Shown in pieces: positions 35,721 through 44,897 of a stretch of DNA of 64,000 nt. How positions within the stretch are numbered: the first letter of the stretch is position 1; each line of letters starts with the position of its first letter. The notes under the pieces were generated by a model. That model was not told where the DNA came from. It made no database searches and saw only the letters and a program-made list of their open reading frames with translations. The translations under genes were made by a program, and so were the position numbers. Source of the DNA: Pseudoalteromonas phenolica (GTDB lineage: Bacteria > Pseudomonadota > Gammaproteobacteria > Enterobacterales > Alteromonadaceae); assembly GCF_005876835.1 (NCBI RefSeq), contig NZ_PPSW01000006.1, forward strand, positions 248,001 to 312,000. Direction: 5' to 3'.

Positions 35721-37646
35721 TTATTGTTTTTTAATTTGTTTTGTTAATGCTAAATAATGTTTCTTCAATTCTTCTAATTCATTTTTATTTCCGTATCGGA
35801 CTTTTTCGAACTCACATAAGAAATTATTAAGTTCTGCTTCTAACTTTGGATATTTTGATTGAATAGTCAAAATGATTTGTCCAGGTGTTTTAGTATTATC
35901 AAATTCTCCAAAAGCGCTAACTTGTAATTTGCGTAACAGTTTAACAGGTAAGGGGATTGGTTGACGCGATCCGCGCTGTAATACCCAATAAACACATGCG
36001 AATAACAGACTAAGACCTATTATCACGGCGATACCTGAAAGTATTTTAGCTTTTTCACCAAATATGCTCTTTAGAAAACTACTTTGCTTTTGGTCATCAA
36101 AATTTAATACCCAACGTGTCCATTGATAATCAAATGCTTCTAGTTGCAAGCGTAGCCAGTTAACCAATGCGACATCAGAAAATCCCATTAGTGTCATACC
36201 TATATTACTTTTTAACTCTTCAGACAATTGGCTATGCTGTGACAAAGAACCGTTTAGACGTTCAGGCGATACCCATGCTGTTGGATCTAATTCAAGCCAA
36301 CCTTGATTAGGCACGTAGTATTCAAGCCAAGCATGCGCATCGTATTGATAAATGCTGAAGTAGTTATTTTCTGGATTTAGTTCACCACCTAAGTAGCCCG
36401 ACACTAACCTTGCTGGGATCCCAACGCTTCGCATCATCATGGCCACTGTAGAAGCATAATGCCCACAAAACCCCGCTTTGCTATTAAAGAAAAACTCATC
36501 AATTTTGTCATTAGACTGACTGATAGGTGGATTTAGCGTATAAATAAAGCCTTGAGCTAAAATATAATCCCTCAATAAAGCAATAAATTCTGCAGTATCA
36601 TTACTTTGTTTATCAATCTGCTCAGCCAGTGCTTTTGCTTGTGGATTTAAATCACTTGGTAATTGAATATTTTGTCTGTATTGCCAACGGGTAATACTGG
36701 AGTCTTGAGTGTCAACGACATTATAAACTTTGTATTCAAATGCTGAACTGACAGGGCGCTTTCTATAAGGCAGACCGAAGACATTAGTAGCGACTAAGTC
36801 TTGCTCTGTTGTCATTTTTTCAAGTGTATAAAGCCATTTTAAATGGCTGGGCTCTGCAATAATGGTGTAGCTATGCGAACTATCACTGGCTTGATAATTC
36901 GCCGAAACACTTTGTAATGACGACATATTCCAACGTGTACCATCAAATTCATCATGTATAAGCGCACGCCAATAAAATGGGCCTTCCACATTTCGCTCTT
37001 TTGGGAAAATAGATCGGAAAACTAACTCATTTGATTCGGATAGTTTTGAAATTTCAAACGGATCAACATTTTCTGATAGGCCAGTTTTGGCGGAGTTAGG
37101 TCCAGGGAGTTGCCAAAATGCTGGTAGTTTTGGAATAAAAAGAACCAATAACACACTGATTGGGATTGTTAAAGCTAGTTTACTGAATGCGTTTTTAATG
37201 GCTTCTCTTGGTGAAAATTCATATTGATGGATCAGCATTAAAGCTAAATTTACTCCAATCAATATAAACACTAGCAATGCTGAAAAGAAGTTTTGCGAAA
37301 AAATAAATAAGCAGGGAATTGTGAAAAAGTTAAGTACAAACACTTGCATGGTTTGTCTGTCACTTTGCGCTTGATAGATCTTGAGTAATGATGCAAGTAG
37401 CATCATAGCAACAAAGAATGCGACTGAGTTTTTTACACCAACAAACCCCATTAACAGTGCAATACCCGCCAAAGCACTGCCATTGATTATACTGCTAGTT
37501 ATGGTCTTTTTATAGATTATTCTGTTTAATTCGTAAGCTATAAATAAGCCCGTAATATATGACACAATTACGAAACCAAGATCACTGGACATTATCCAAG
37601 CAAGTAATAAGTATATTAGAGAGCAAGCTATTTGATTAAGCTTCAC
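35721..37646 (-). CDS. TgpA-type transmembrane transglutaminase
   Basis: A 641-residue protein: about five N-terminal membrane helices (residues 1-180), a periplasmic transglutaminase-like core with Cys in [11 protein letters not shown], His in [10 protein letters not shown] and Asp in ELDPTAW, a further helix at about 548-570, and a short C-terminal cytoplasmic DUF4129-like tail. The triad is complete. Proteins of this family (TgpA of Pseudomonas aeruginosa) are usually encoded with moxR and a DUF58 gene, exactly as here. The substrate is unknown. It overlaps the DUF58 gene by 11 bases. Confidence 0.9.
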   Translation of the reverse strand: MKLNQIACSLIYLLLAWIMSSDLGFVIVSYITGLFIAYELNRIIYKKTITSSIINGSALAGIALLMGFVGVKNSVAFFVAMMLLASLLKIYQAQSDRQTMQVFVLNFFTIPCLFIFSQNFFSALLVFILIGVNLALMLIHQYEFSPREAIKNAFSKLALTIPISVLLVLFIPKLPAFWQLPGPNSAKTGLSENVDPFEISKLSESNELVFRSIFPKERNVEGPFYWRALIHDEFDGTRWNMSSLQSVSANYQASDSSHSYTIIAEPSHLKWLYTLEKMTTEQDLVATNVFGLPYRKRPVSSAFEYKVYNVVDTQDSSITRWQYRQNIQLPSDLNPQAKALAEQIDKQSNDTAEFIALLRDYILAQGFIYTLNPPISQSNDKIDEFFFNSKAGFCGHYASTVAMMMRSVGIPARLVSGYLGGELNPENNYFSIYQYDAHAWLEYYVPNQGWLELDPTAWVSPERLNGSLSQHSQLSEELKSNIGMTLMGFSDVALVNWLRLQLEAFDYQWTRWVLNFDDQKQSSFLKSIFGEKAKILSGIAVIIGLSLLFACVYWVLQRGSRQPIPLPVKLLRKLQVSAFGEFDNTKTPGQIILTIQSKYPKLEAELNNFLCEFEKVRYGNKNELEELKKHYLALTKQIKKQ

Positions 37647-38574
37647 TTAATGCCTCCAAACATTGCTTTTTATGACTGTTTCCTTGGCTTAAAGTAATGA
37701 GTCTATTTGGTAATTTAAGTGCGTAACTTTGCTGCTCTATTTCGGCCTGCACGATTAAAAAGCTCAGCTGTGACAGTTTATCTTCTTTAGTGCCTGAAAC
37801 TTTATCAAAATCAAAGCCGTAGCTAGCTGATTTATTTGGTGATTGATAGTCTTTGACTAAGAGCTCTTTATTCTTAGCAAAATGCCGCCAAGATATCCTA
37901 TGTATACTCATACCTTCGCGATAACTTTTTAATTCATTAAAGTCTTCAGCTAAAGCCTTATCGTCGAGTGCTTTTTCGCCTTTTTCGGAAATAATGAAGC
38001 TATTCTTTGGAAGCTCTGTTTCAATTTGTGCTGGGTAGGCATAGATATGTTTTTCGCTTATCAAATAACTCCAAATAGTGACTAAACCAAACGGGTAGTG
38101 GGTGAGAATCTTAAAACGCCCGAGCTTATGTTTTCCACGCTTTACAGGCAAGAATACGTCTATAAACTCGTTATTTTTTATTCTTTTTAAAATACTTTTT
38201 TCTTTTGTTTCAATATGTTCAATTTGAATGTCGTAACGTTGTTTTTGATTTTCTATTTTGAAGGTCACTGATGGGCGCTTATCTGCAAAATCATCTTTAA
38301 TTGCTGCAACTTCAATTAACAAGCCATTAAAATTACTAAAAGCATATATCAAGCACATGAGCAGAAGAACAAACATTAAATAAGAGACAGCTAATATCAA
38401 ATTATTTTGATAATTAATGCCTAATATAAAGTTTAAGACTGCGATCCCTAAAAATCCCAGCCCTGATTTAGATGGTGAAACATAAATGGTGTCATGCTTG
38501 AGTTTAATACTGTCTCCTTGATGCTTTTTTAGTAACAAAGCATCAAACCAAGCAGGTTGGGGCAGTTTAATCAT
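37636..38574 (-). CDS. DUF58 membrane-associated protein
   Basis: A 312-residue protein with two membrane helices near residues 35-80 and the DUF58 core motif RISWRHFAKNKELLVKDYQ preceded by SYREGMSIH. DUF58 proteins resemble von Willebrand A domains and are MoxR partners in assembling or activating other proteins. It overlaps the moxR stop by one base, so expression is coupled. Confidence 0.88.
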   Translation of the reverse strand: MIKLPQPAWFDALLLKKHQGDSIKLKHDTIYVSPSKSGLGFLGIAVLNFILGINYQNNLILAVSYLMFVLLLMCLIYAFSNFNGLLIEVAAIKDDFADKRPSVTFKIENQKQRYDIQIEHIETKEKSILKRIKNNEFIDVFLPVKRGKHKLGRFKILTHYPFGLVTIWSYLISEKHIYAYPAQIETELPKNSFIISEKGEKALDDKALAEDFNELKSYREGMSIHRISWRHFAKNKELLVKDYQSPNKSASYGFDFDKVSGTKEDKLSQLSFLIVQAEIEQQSYALKLPNRLITLSQGNSHKKQCLEALSEA

Positions 38575-39476
38575 TACATTTGAACCGGCACTTGTGCGTA
38601 TATATCGTCGATGATTCTAAATTGTTCCGTGGCATCTAAGTTGAGCCTGTGACCAGCAACTGCAGGAAAAACAGCCTGTACATCATCATGGGTCACATAG
38701 TTTCTGCCATGGATCATGGCCCATGCTTTACTGGCTGTTCCTAATGCAATACTCGCCCGTGGGGATAGGGGATCTTTAAATAACCCAGACTCTCGAGTGA
38801 AACTCACTAAATCTAGTATGTATTGAACAACTTGCTCTTTTATTTCCATTTCATCAATGGCTGATTGCAATTCTGATAGGGTGCCTAATTCCATCAATTG
38901 TGTGAGCGTTGTTTTTCTACCATGATCACCAAGTATAAGTTTTTTCTCAGCATCTTTAGACGGGTAACCTAAACTTACACGCATAAAAAAGCGGTCTAAT
39001 TGAGATTCTGGCAGGGGGTGTGTACCTGATTGATGAAGTGGGTTTTGTGTCGCTATTACAAAGAATGGTTCAGGTAAGTGATGAGTCTGACCATCCATAG
39101 TTACTTGTCTTTCTTCCATGGCTTCAAGTAATGCACTTTGTGTTTTTGGGCTCGCTCGATTTATTTCATCAGCCAGTAAAACTTGTGTAAAAACAGGGCC
39201 TTCATGAAATACAAAGCTTTGTTTATCTGTATTAAATATAGTTGAGCCAGTTATATCAGCAGGCAGTAAATCACTGGTAAATTGAACTCTTTGATAGGTT
39301 AAACCTAACACTTCAGCTAAACCATGGGATAAAGTGGTTTTCCCCATACCAGGTAAGTCTTCAATTAATAAGTGACCTTTACATAGTAAACTACAGATCG
39401 CTAATTTTACTTGTGGCTGTTTGTCATAGATAACGGTTGAAAGCGCTTCTAGGAGCGTATTTATTTTTGTATTCAT
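38574..39476 (-). CDS. MoxR-family AAA+ ATPase
   Basis: A 300-residue AAA+ ATPase: Walker A GMGKTTL, Walker B with sensor region LLADEINRASPKTQSALLEAMEE, and the arginine-finger/sensor 2 region SPRASIALG. MoxR ATPases act as chaperones with DUF58/VWA partners. Its first four bases overlap the stop of the receiver gene (ATGA). Confidence 0.93.
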   Translation of the reverse strand: MNTKINTLLEALSTVIYDKQPQVKLAICSLLCKGHLLIEDLPGMGKTTLSHGLAEVLGLTYQRVQFTSDLLPADITGSTIFNTDKQSFVFHEGPVFTQVLLADEINRASPKTQSALLEAMEERQVTMDGQTHHLPEPFFVIATQNPLHQSGTHPLPESQLDRFFMRVSLGYPSKDAEKKLILGDHGRKTTLTQLMELGTLSELQSAIDEMEIKEQVVQYILDLVSFTRESGLFKDPLSPRASIALGTASKAWAMIHGRNYVTHDDVQAVFPAVAGHRLNLDATEQFRIIDDIYAQVPVQM

Positions 39477-39856
39477 GTAACCAGTTCTAATCTTTTTAAT
39501 ACGGTATCAACTTTTTTGGCATTAAATGGTTTTTCTATAAAATCTTTAGCACCACATTCCCAAGTATTTTGTACACACTCCAGACTATTATGACCAGAAC
39601 ACATAATCACATGTGATTTAGGATAGTGATCATTTAAATAGTCTAAAATGCCTGAACCATCAGTATCAGGTAGTTCAATATCAAGGAAAATTAAGTTAGG
39701 AGGATTTTTTTCAAGGAGATGTTTTGCAGACTCGAAGTCTTCAGAACCAGATACTTCTTCAAACCCGAGGTTTTCTAATATATTACTTAAGTACTCACGG
39801 GCTTCAACTGAGTCGTCGATAATTAAAATAGGCTCTAGTGGTCTAACAAATTCCAT
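39473..39856 (-). CDS. Single-domain response regulator heading the moxR operon
   Basis: A 127-residue receiver with acidic pair D14/D15, phospho-acceptor D59 (LIFLDIELPDTDG), S87-region hydroxyl (VIMCSGHNS) and the lysine in IEKPF. There is no output domain. It is the promoter-proximal gene of the receiver-moxR-DUF58-tgpA unit, which suggests phosphorylation-dependent control of the MoxR complex. No kinase gene is near. Confidence 0.88.
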   Translation of the reverse strand: MEFVRPLEPILIIDDSVEAREYLSNILENLGFEEVSGSEDFESAKHLLEKNPPNLIFLDIELPDTDGSGILDYLNDHYPKSHVIMCSGHNSLECVQNTWECGAKDFIEKPFNAKKVDTVLKRLELVT

Positions 39857-39935
39857 ATGTTTTTACTTCTTAAAAATTTTTTCTTCATACTAAGATAACA
39901 GGCAAGATTAAACAATACATAACACCGCTTTAAAA

Positions 39936-39961
39936 TGTCCGATACCGTCTAGTATTGGACA
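39936..39961. promoter_or_regulatory. Inverted repeat upstream of the receiver-moxR operon
   Basis: TGTCCGATAC and GTATTGGACA form an inverted repeat with one mismatch around six bases, 80-105 bases upstream of the receiver start codon. The form suits a dimeric regulator. The surrounding gap (39857-40155, about 300 bases) holds no gene that I can support. Confidence 0.35.
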
Positions 39962-40155
39962 TTAATGTGCATTTGTTAATGTTCAAAGTGGTGAAGTCCG
40001 TATTTGTATGAGTTATTACTTTATAGCGTATAATTTATATTATGTTAAATGAGGTGGATATCTAGATTAAACATACACTACCTTTGATTTATTTAAGCTT
40101 TTATTACTCTTATTAATGCTCTTCTCCAAAGATTTAACTTTCAAATGCCAAGTTT

Positions 40156-40881
40156 CTAAAAATCTAATTGTTTTATATATTTGTTCTTTTTTACCAGATC
40201 TGAAATCGACTTCGAATTGGTTTTAATGTTCTGACTGCGCTTCGAGAATTGAGCTTCTAAATTTGAAACTAAGCTTTTATGTTTTTTATTTATATAGTGA
40301 TGCCCTGTAACATCTTCTAATTTTTTACTCTTAAACAAAACTTGCTCGAAGCTTGATAAGCTTGCTGCTATTTCTAAATCGTTAGATATAACCGCCTCTA
40401 GTTGATTGTGTTTGAATAGTACATTTGGATCGCCCTCAGTGTTAACGCCATAACATGATAAATATTCTTTTCTGCAGATATGTTCATAGATTTTATAACT
40501 CATGTTATAGCCAACCGGAATTTTTCCTTGTAATGCCATTTCACAATCTTTCGGACTTTTACAATACAAATTGATAGATGCATAAATTAATGGCGCATTT
40601 ATCTTTATGAGATTTTCATATCCATCAGCGACTGAATTGACTCTCAAAAATTCGGCATCTAACTTGCCTTTATTCGTTAACCTGAGCGATCTGCTTGTTG
40701 GTAAGTTTTTCCAAATTATGGTTTTATCTAATTCTCTATAAGCTTGTGTGACAATTTCTTTTATATCTGCAATGTATTTGTTTTCTTTGACAGCAATACC
40801 AATAGAAATTTCATTGCTTGTACTGTTTGCTAAATTTGAATTTAATAATATAACCATTGCAAATATCAATTTGTTAAACAT
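40156..40881 (-). CDS. Periplasmic solute-binding-like protein (SBP_bac_3 type)
   Basis: A 241-residue exported protein with signal peptide (FAMVILLNSNLANS). The mature part (ISIGIAVKENKYIADIKEIV; LPTSRSLRLTNKGKLDAEFLRV) has the pattern of the short amino-acid-binding-like proteins common in Alteromonadales, which lack associated ABC permeases. A Lys/Ser-rich tail ends it. It stands alone. Whether it binds a solute for transport or signals is unknown. Confidence 0.65.
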   Translation of the reverse strand: MFNKLIFAMVILLNSNLANSTSNEISIGIAVKENKYIADIKEIVTQAYRELDKTIIWKNLPTSRSLRLTNKGKLDAEFLRVNSVADGYENLIKINAPLIYASINLYCKSPKDCEMALQGKIPVGYNMSYKIYEHICRKEYLSCYGVNTEGDPNVLFKHNQLEAVISNDLEIAASLSSFEQVLFKSKKLEDVTGHHYINKKHKSLVSNLEAQFSKRSQNIKTNSKSISDLVKKNKYIKQLDF

Positions 40882-40964
40882 ATTCCTTCACCACAAGCAC
40901 TTTGCGTTAGCTTTACTTCTTTGAGTATAGATTGTTTTTTCCAACCGATATTTTTATCATTTTT

Positions 40965-42224
40965 TTATTGGCATTTTATTAGCGGGATCTCAGGCCATCG
41001 CGTTGTATATCTTCTCGATAACCAATCTCTTTTCATTTGCCACTGATTACTTTGTAACTCTGTGGCAATACGTAAGCTACTGCTACCGTAGCGTTTATTT
41101 ATTGTATCTAAACACTGCATAAGTTCAGGCTTATCGTCAGAAACATTAAACATATCAATTTGTTGGTGCATATCGTCTTCGAGTTCAATGGCGCCAATAC
41201 CCGCTTTGTAGTATCGCACACCAGGTTGGAACAATTGGCTGAATACCAACTCGACTTGCTTGGCAAAGACCATGCTATCATTCGATGGCACAGCAAGTTT
41301 CTGAATAAACGACCTTTTATAGTAATTATCTTCATGTGGAGAGCTATGAGCGAAGATAATTAATCGTTTCGTTAAAGAACCTTGTTTGCGTAGTTTTTTG
41401 GCCACTATTGAGCAATGCGTTACCAATGACGCTTTAAGTGCAAATGGGTTTTCGACGCGCTCACCAAAACTGCGGGTGCTGAATACTTCTTTTTTGCGCT
41501 GTTTTACATCATCCCATGATAAACATGATATCCCGTTAAGCTCCGATATCGTTCGCTCAAGCACAACACTAAATTGTTTTCGCATCATTTTTGGATTCTG
41601 TTTAGCCAAATCTAACGCACTTTCGATGCCGAATAACTTAAGTTGCTTGGTTAATCGTCGCCCTACGCCCCAAATGTCCGATACTGCCATATTGGCTAAA
41701 ATTTGCTTTCGAGATTTTTCACTGTCAATAACGGCAACGCCTGTTGCACCTACAAACTTCTTGGCCGCATGATTGGCGGCTTTCGCGAGTGTCGGTGTAG
41801 GCCCAAAACCTACCCCCACTGGTAACTTGGTTTTTCGCCAAACCGTGCGGCGAATAAGTTGCCCGTATTCATACCAAGAATTCACCACATCACTGTAGCC
41901 ATCAAACTTTAGAAATGACTCATCAATGGAATATACATAATGTTGATCACTAAAACGGTTGATAATGGCCATCATTTTGTCACTTAAATCAGCGTATAAC
42001 TCATAATTTGATGAGCGAATAACCACATTATGCTTATCTAAAATAGGCTTTAATTTGAAGTAAGGCTCAAACTTTGGAACGCCAAGTTTTTTAACTTCAG
42101 GAGATGCCGCAACAATGCAGCCGTCATTGTTTGAGAGTACAACAACAGGCCGCTTACGTATTGATAAGTCGAATACTTTTTCGGCTGAAGCATAAAATGA
42201 GGTGGCATCAATTAGCGCATACAT
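40965..42224 (-). CDS. umuC: DNA polymerase V catalytic subunit UmuC
   Basis: A 419-residue Y-family polymerase. The active site carboxylates are in YALIDATSFYASAEKVFD and VYSIDESFLKF. The helix-hairpin-helix region IWGVGRRLTKQLKLFGI and the little-finger domain follow, and there is a C-terminal UmuC extension. With UmuD' it performs error-prone translesion synthesis. It overlaps the end of umuD by 13 bases and is governed by the LexA box at 42644. Confidence 0.95.
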   Translation of the reverse strand: MYALIDATSFYASAEKVFDLSIRKRPVVVLSNNDGCIVAASPEVKKLGVPKFEPYFKLKPILDKHNVVIRSSNYELYADLSDKMMAIINRFSDQHYVYSIDESFLKFDGYSDVVNSWYEYGQLIRRTVWRKTKLPVGVGFGPTPTLAKAANHAAKKFVGATGVAVIDSEKSRKQILANMAVSDIWGVGRRLTKQLKLFGIESALDLAKQNPKMMRKQFSVVLERTISELNGISCLSWDDVKQRKKEVFSTRSFGERVENPFALKASLVTHCSIVAKKLRKQGSLTKRLIIFAHSSPHEDNYYKRSFIQKLAVPSNDSMVFAKQVELVFSQLFQPGVRYYKAGIGAIELEDDMHQQIDMFNVSDDKPELMQCLDTINKRYGSSSLRIATELQSNQWQMKRDWLSRRYTTRWPEIPLIKCQ

Positions 42225-42625
42225 TGTTTTAATCTCATGTTTTGCCGATGCATTCTTAATGAACCAGTCACAATACCTTCAAGCTGAAAAACATCACAAT
42301 CACTGATAAACACTGGTTTAAACACTGGTGATGCAGATAGTAGCCGTCGGTTATGGATATCGAGGATTTTACATACAAACTCATTGTTAAAGTTGGCAAC
42401 AATCACATCTTGGTGTTTTGGCTCAGCTGCCCTATCTACAATTAATAAATCGCCATCAAAAATACCAACGCCCTGCATCGAGTCACCAGATGCGAGGCCC
42501 AAAAAAGTGGCGTTAGGGTCACCAACTATAAGTTGGTCAAGGGATAAACCGAGCTCTTTATATTCGGCTGCGGGAGACTCAAAACCGGTGATCCCCGCTG
42601 CTGCTTTAACAGGTATTACTTTCAT
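42212..42625 (-). CDS. umuD: UmuD, S24-family autoprotease subunit of DNA polymerase V
   Basis: A 137-residue protein starting at MKVIPVKAAAGITGFESPAAEY. The longer in-frame start at 42706 would cross the LexA box and adds an unlikely hydrophobic leader, so I chose ATG 42625. The catalytic serine is in ASGDSM and the lysine in NEFVCKILD. The N-terminal arm is short and the expected self-cleavage bond (Cys-Gly in E. coli) is Thr-Gly or an upstream Ala-Gly here. RecA filaments trigger its cleavage to UmuD'. Confidence 0.92.
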   Translation of the reverse strand: MKVIPVKAAAGITGFESPAAEYKELGLSLDQLIVGDPNATFLGLASGDSMQGVGIFDGDLLIVDRAAEPKHQDVIVANFNNEFVCKILDIHNRRLLSASPVFKPVFISDCDVFQLEGIVTGSLRMHRQNMRLKQCMR

Positions 42626-42643
42626 ACTGCACCAAAATACATA

Positions 42644-42663
42644 TACTGTATATAAACACAGTA
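42644..42663 (-). promoter_or_regulatory. LexA (SOS) box of umuDC
   Basis: TACTGTATATAAACACAGTA fits CTGT-N8-ACAG perfectly and lies 19 bases upstream of the umuD start. It is the single SOS operator that I see in the window. Confidence 0.93.
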
Positions 42664-42748
42664 TATGTATAATTAGCCATATCGGCAAGCTTAACAGCGT
42701 TACCAAGTGCCGCTATGAAGCGCTTTTAGAATAAAGCCGGCAAAAAAA

Positions 42749-42774
42749 AGCGGCTTGATGTTTACCAAGCCGCT
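42749..42774 (-). terminator. Rho-independent terminator
   Basis: AGCGGCTTG and CAAGCCGCT form a 9-bp stem with an 8-base loop. Read on the minus strand it ends in eight T, so it terminates the minus-strand transcript from the kinase-like gene at 42837. Confidence 0.85.
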
Positions 42775-42782
42775 GAGTTTTT

Positions 42783-42817
42783 ATACCAACTCTCAATATA
42801 AGGAGCTCTATTTTGAG
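42783..42817. repeat. Degenerate end fragment of the ATACCAAT repeat
   Basis: ATACCAAC...CTCTATTTTGAG resembles the left end of the repeats at 44698 and 46593, with several mismatches. No right end is present. Confidence 0.35.
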
Positions 42818-42836
42818 AGGTTTGATTTATTACGTA

Positions 42837-43337
42837 CTACTTCAAGCTAAACGCCCTACTTTGCTGATTGCTTTCTAAACGCACCTTGTTACCAGTGAAG
42901 GTTTCGAATAATTTTGTATGAGCCGCTTTTGAAAACACATCATCTCTGATGTCATAGTCTTCAATCCAAGCCAATAACATGTCTAGATTTTCATCTTGTG
43001 CTTCTTTTGATGGGTATTTGTGCGGCTCCCAAGGGCGCGCTTTAGCGTTGGCTTTACAGGTCTCAACATCTAAATCGATAAACACCAAATACTGACATTG
43101 CTCTGCGATAGGTTTAATTAGATCACTATAGCAACCCTCAATCATCCAATCTGAATGTGACTGAATAAACTCATTGATTTTATCGAGTGAAGACCCAAGT
43201 TGTGCCCGAGTTGGTGGTGACGTTGGCAACCAAGCAAGAGTGTCTAAATCTAAATGTGCGGCGGAATGTTCTTGCGCTAAACGCTTTGAAAGTGTTGATT
43301 TTCCTGAGCCCGAGTTCCCAAAAATAATCGTTTTCAT
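42837..43337 (-). CDS. P-loop NTPase, adenylate/shikimate kinase-like
   Basis: A 166-residue kinase-like protein with Walker A FGNSGSGKSTLSKRLA at the N-terminus, followed by HLDLDTLAWLP, the pattern of the small 'topology modulation protein'/uridine-kinase-like NTPases. YLVFIDLD gives the second acidic motif. A phosphorylated substrate is likely but unknown. It is the last gene of a three-gene minus-strand run and is followed by an intrinsic terminator. Confidence 0.78.
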   Translation of the reverse strand: MKTIIFGNSGSGKSTLSKRLAQEHSAAHLDLDTLAWLPTSPPTRAQLGSSLDKINEFIQSHSDWMIEGCYSDLIKPIAEQCQYLVFIDLDVETCKANAKARPWEPHKYPSKEAQDENLDMLLAWIEDYDIRDDVFSKAAHTKLFETFTGNKVRLESNQQSRAFSLK

Positions 43338-43373
43338 TCGTTAGTCCTTATCTGTTCAGCCACAATAGATTGA

Positions 43374-43952
43374 TTAATGAAGCGCCGCTGTGAATGGGAG
43401 CTTCTTACAGATCTCGGCTTCAGCTTCAAGTATTTCAACTAAGCGAGCATCAATAATGCCTTTATCGAAGTATTCGTAGCCCAATTCTACAAACAGGTTT
43501 TTATGTTTCTCTTCTGATTTAGCAATGGCAACATAAAATTCTTTTTCTTTGCCTTCAGGTAAGGCTTCTGCAACCAAAGAGAAACGTTCGTGGCCTCGTG
43601 CTTCAATCACCGCAGCCACTAATAGACGGTCGATTAAGAATTCATCGGTGCCCTGTCTAAATAAAGCGCGCATCCCTTTGATATAAGGGTCTTTTTGGTC
43701 GTTACCTAAGGTAACCCCACGCTCTGTTAATAATTTCAACACTTGTTTAAAGTGGATCATCTCTTCGATGGCTAAATCTGTCATGGCTTTCACAAGCTTA
43801 ATTCTGTCAGGGTAATGACCCAACATAGACATCGCCATGCCAGATGCTTTTTTCTCTGCGGCAGCGTGATCTTGTAAAAAGGCATCAAAATCAGCGAGCA
43901 CTTTTTCAGTCCAATTAAACGGGGTGTGGTACTTCAGTTCAAACATAAACAT
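43374..43952 (-). CDS. miaE: tRNA 2-methylthio-N6-isopentenyladenosine-37 hydroxylase MiaE
   Basis: A 192-residue ferritin-like diiron hydroxylase. Iron ligands are provided by EEMIHF, by EARGHERF and by SEEKHKNLF, all present. The opening FELKYHTPFNW is characteristic of MiaE. It hydroxylates ms2i6A37 of tRNAs. The start may be the second in-frame ATG two codons later. It sits 36 bases upstream of the kinase-like gene. Confidence 0.93.
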   Translation of the reverse strand: MFMFELKYHTPFNWTEKVLADFDAFLQDHAAAEKKASGMAMSMLGHYPDRIKLVKAMTDLAIEEMIHFKQVLKLLTERGVTLGNDQKDPYIKGMRALFRQGTDEFLIDRLLVAAVIEARGHERFSLVAEALPEGKEKEFYVAIAKSEEKHKNLFVELGYEYFDKGIIDARLVEILEAEAEICKKLPFTAALH

Positions 43953-44000
43953 TCTTAATCAATATAAACTGCGGGTATTCTAGCGTAGGAGATACACGAA

Positions 44001-44654
44001 TTAAACAGATTGCATAAATGTGAGTAAATCGGCGTCTTTATCTACTTTTCCCATACGTGTAGAGCTGACTTTAAGTGGGTGCTTTAAGTCATTCCAAGCC
44101 GTAACTTTACCATTCACGTTGAGCTTGGGCATGTCTGTAATTTCTGTGCTAGCAGCATCAACTTCTAGAAAATCACACAGTTTTGTAAAACTGTTTGGCT
44201 GGCTAACATTCAAAAACAAATGCTGCGCTTTAGTGTCCTCGAAAAACGCAATGGCTTTGGCTTTATGTGTTTCGTAACACATAGTCAGAAATTCGAAGTT
44301 ATCAAGGTGCTTGGCATCTAATCCCGAAAAGGAGTTTAAGAAACAGCGCTTGATGGTGTCGTTAAAGCCACCTTTATCTGAGAACAGGTTGCCTGACATG
44401 CGCGTTAATAATTTAGAGATAGACGGTAGCCATACCGCTAAGTCTCTTTCTAAATAAATGAATTTAGCATCAGGATATTTTTGATACAGCAACGCATAAT
44501 CATTAAATACGGGCGTGTCGGCAATGACTTGCGCGTTATGGAATGTCTCTATTGTATAAGCTGTATGTGCCGTCGTTAAACCAAGTTCAGTGCATGCGGC
44601 ACAAAGACTTGTCGTGCCAGTTCTCGGTAAACCAATAATAAAGATTTTACTCAT
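44001..44654 (-). CDS. Sulfotransferase family protein
   Basis: A 217-residue protein with the 5'-phosphosulfate (PAPS) binding loop at the N-terminus (IFIIGLPRTGTTSL) and a YLERDLAVWLPSI segment that fits the 3'-phosphate binding region. It resembles the Sulfotransfer_4-type proteins of marine bacteria. The acceptor is unknown; a sulfated glycan or lipid is possible. It lies at the head of the miaE run with a 48-base gap, so cotranscription is possible. Confidence 0.8.
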   Translation of the reverse strand: MSKIFIIGLPRTGTTSLCAACTELGLTTAHTAYTIETFHNAQVIADTPVFNDYALLYQKYPDAKFIYLERDLAVWLPSISKLLTRMSGNLFSDKGGFNDTIKRCFLNSFSGLDAKHLDNFEFLTMCYETHKAKAIAFFEDTKAQHLFLNVSQPNSFTKLCDFLEVDAASTEITDMPKLNVNGKVTAWNDLKHPLKVSSTRMGKVDKDADLLTFMQSV

Positions 44655-44697
44655 AATGCGCCCTACAATAGTAAGGACGCATTATAACGAAAAATTT

Positions 44698-44897
44698 ATA
44701 CCAATCCTCTTAATTAAGCGATCTATTTTGAGTCAAGAAAAACTTGTCGATAGCACCGCTAACGCGTCCTGCTCTCGCTAAGGTACCTACATCCATATAG
44801 GCAAGGCGAAAATTTTGCTATTTAGTTGTTCTAAATAAGTAATTTTCAACGACGCTAGCGTCAGTTTTAGTCCCTCAAAATGATTGAGTATTGGTAT
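44698..44897. repeat. ATACCAAT-ended interspersed repeat, copy 1 (200 bp)
   Basis: It begins ATACCAATCCTCTTAATTAAG and ends in GAG(T)ATTGGTAT, with terminal inverted repeats of about 12 bases. It matches the copy at 46593-46744 along its length except for an extra segment of about 48 bases near 44753-44803. Its last base is the first base of the stop codon of the SIMPL gene at 44897. It looks like a non-autonomous MITE-type or repeat-hairpin element. Confidence 0.82.

Noticed and set aside
42626-42706. Longer UmuD start with a hydrophobic leader
   Set aside because: The extension would be translated across the LexA box, and UmuD has no leader; MKVIPV at 42625 matches the family start.
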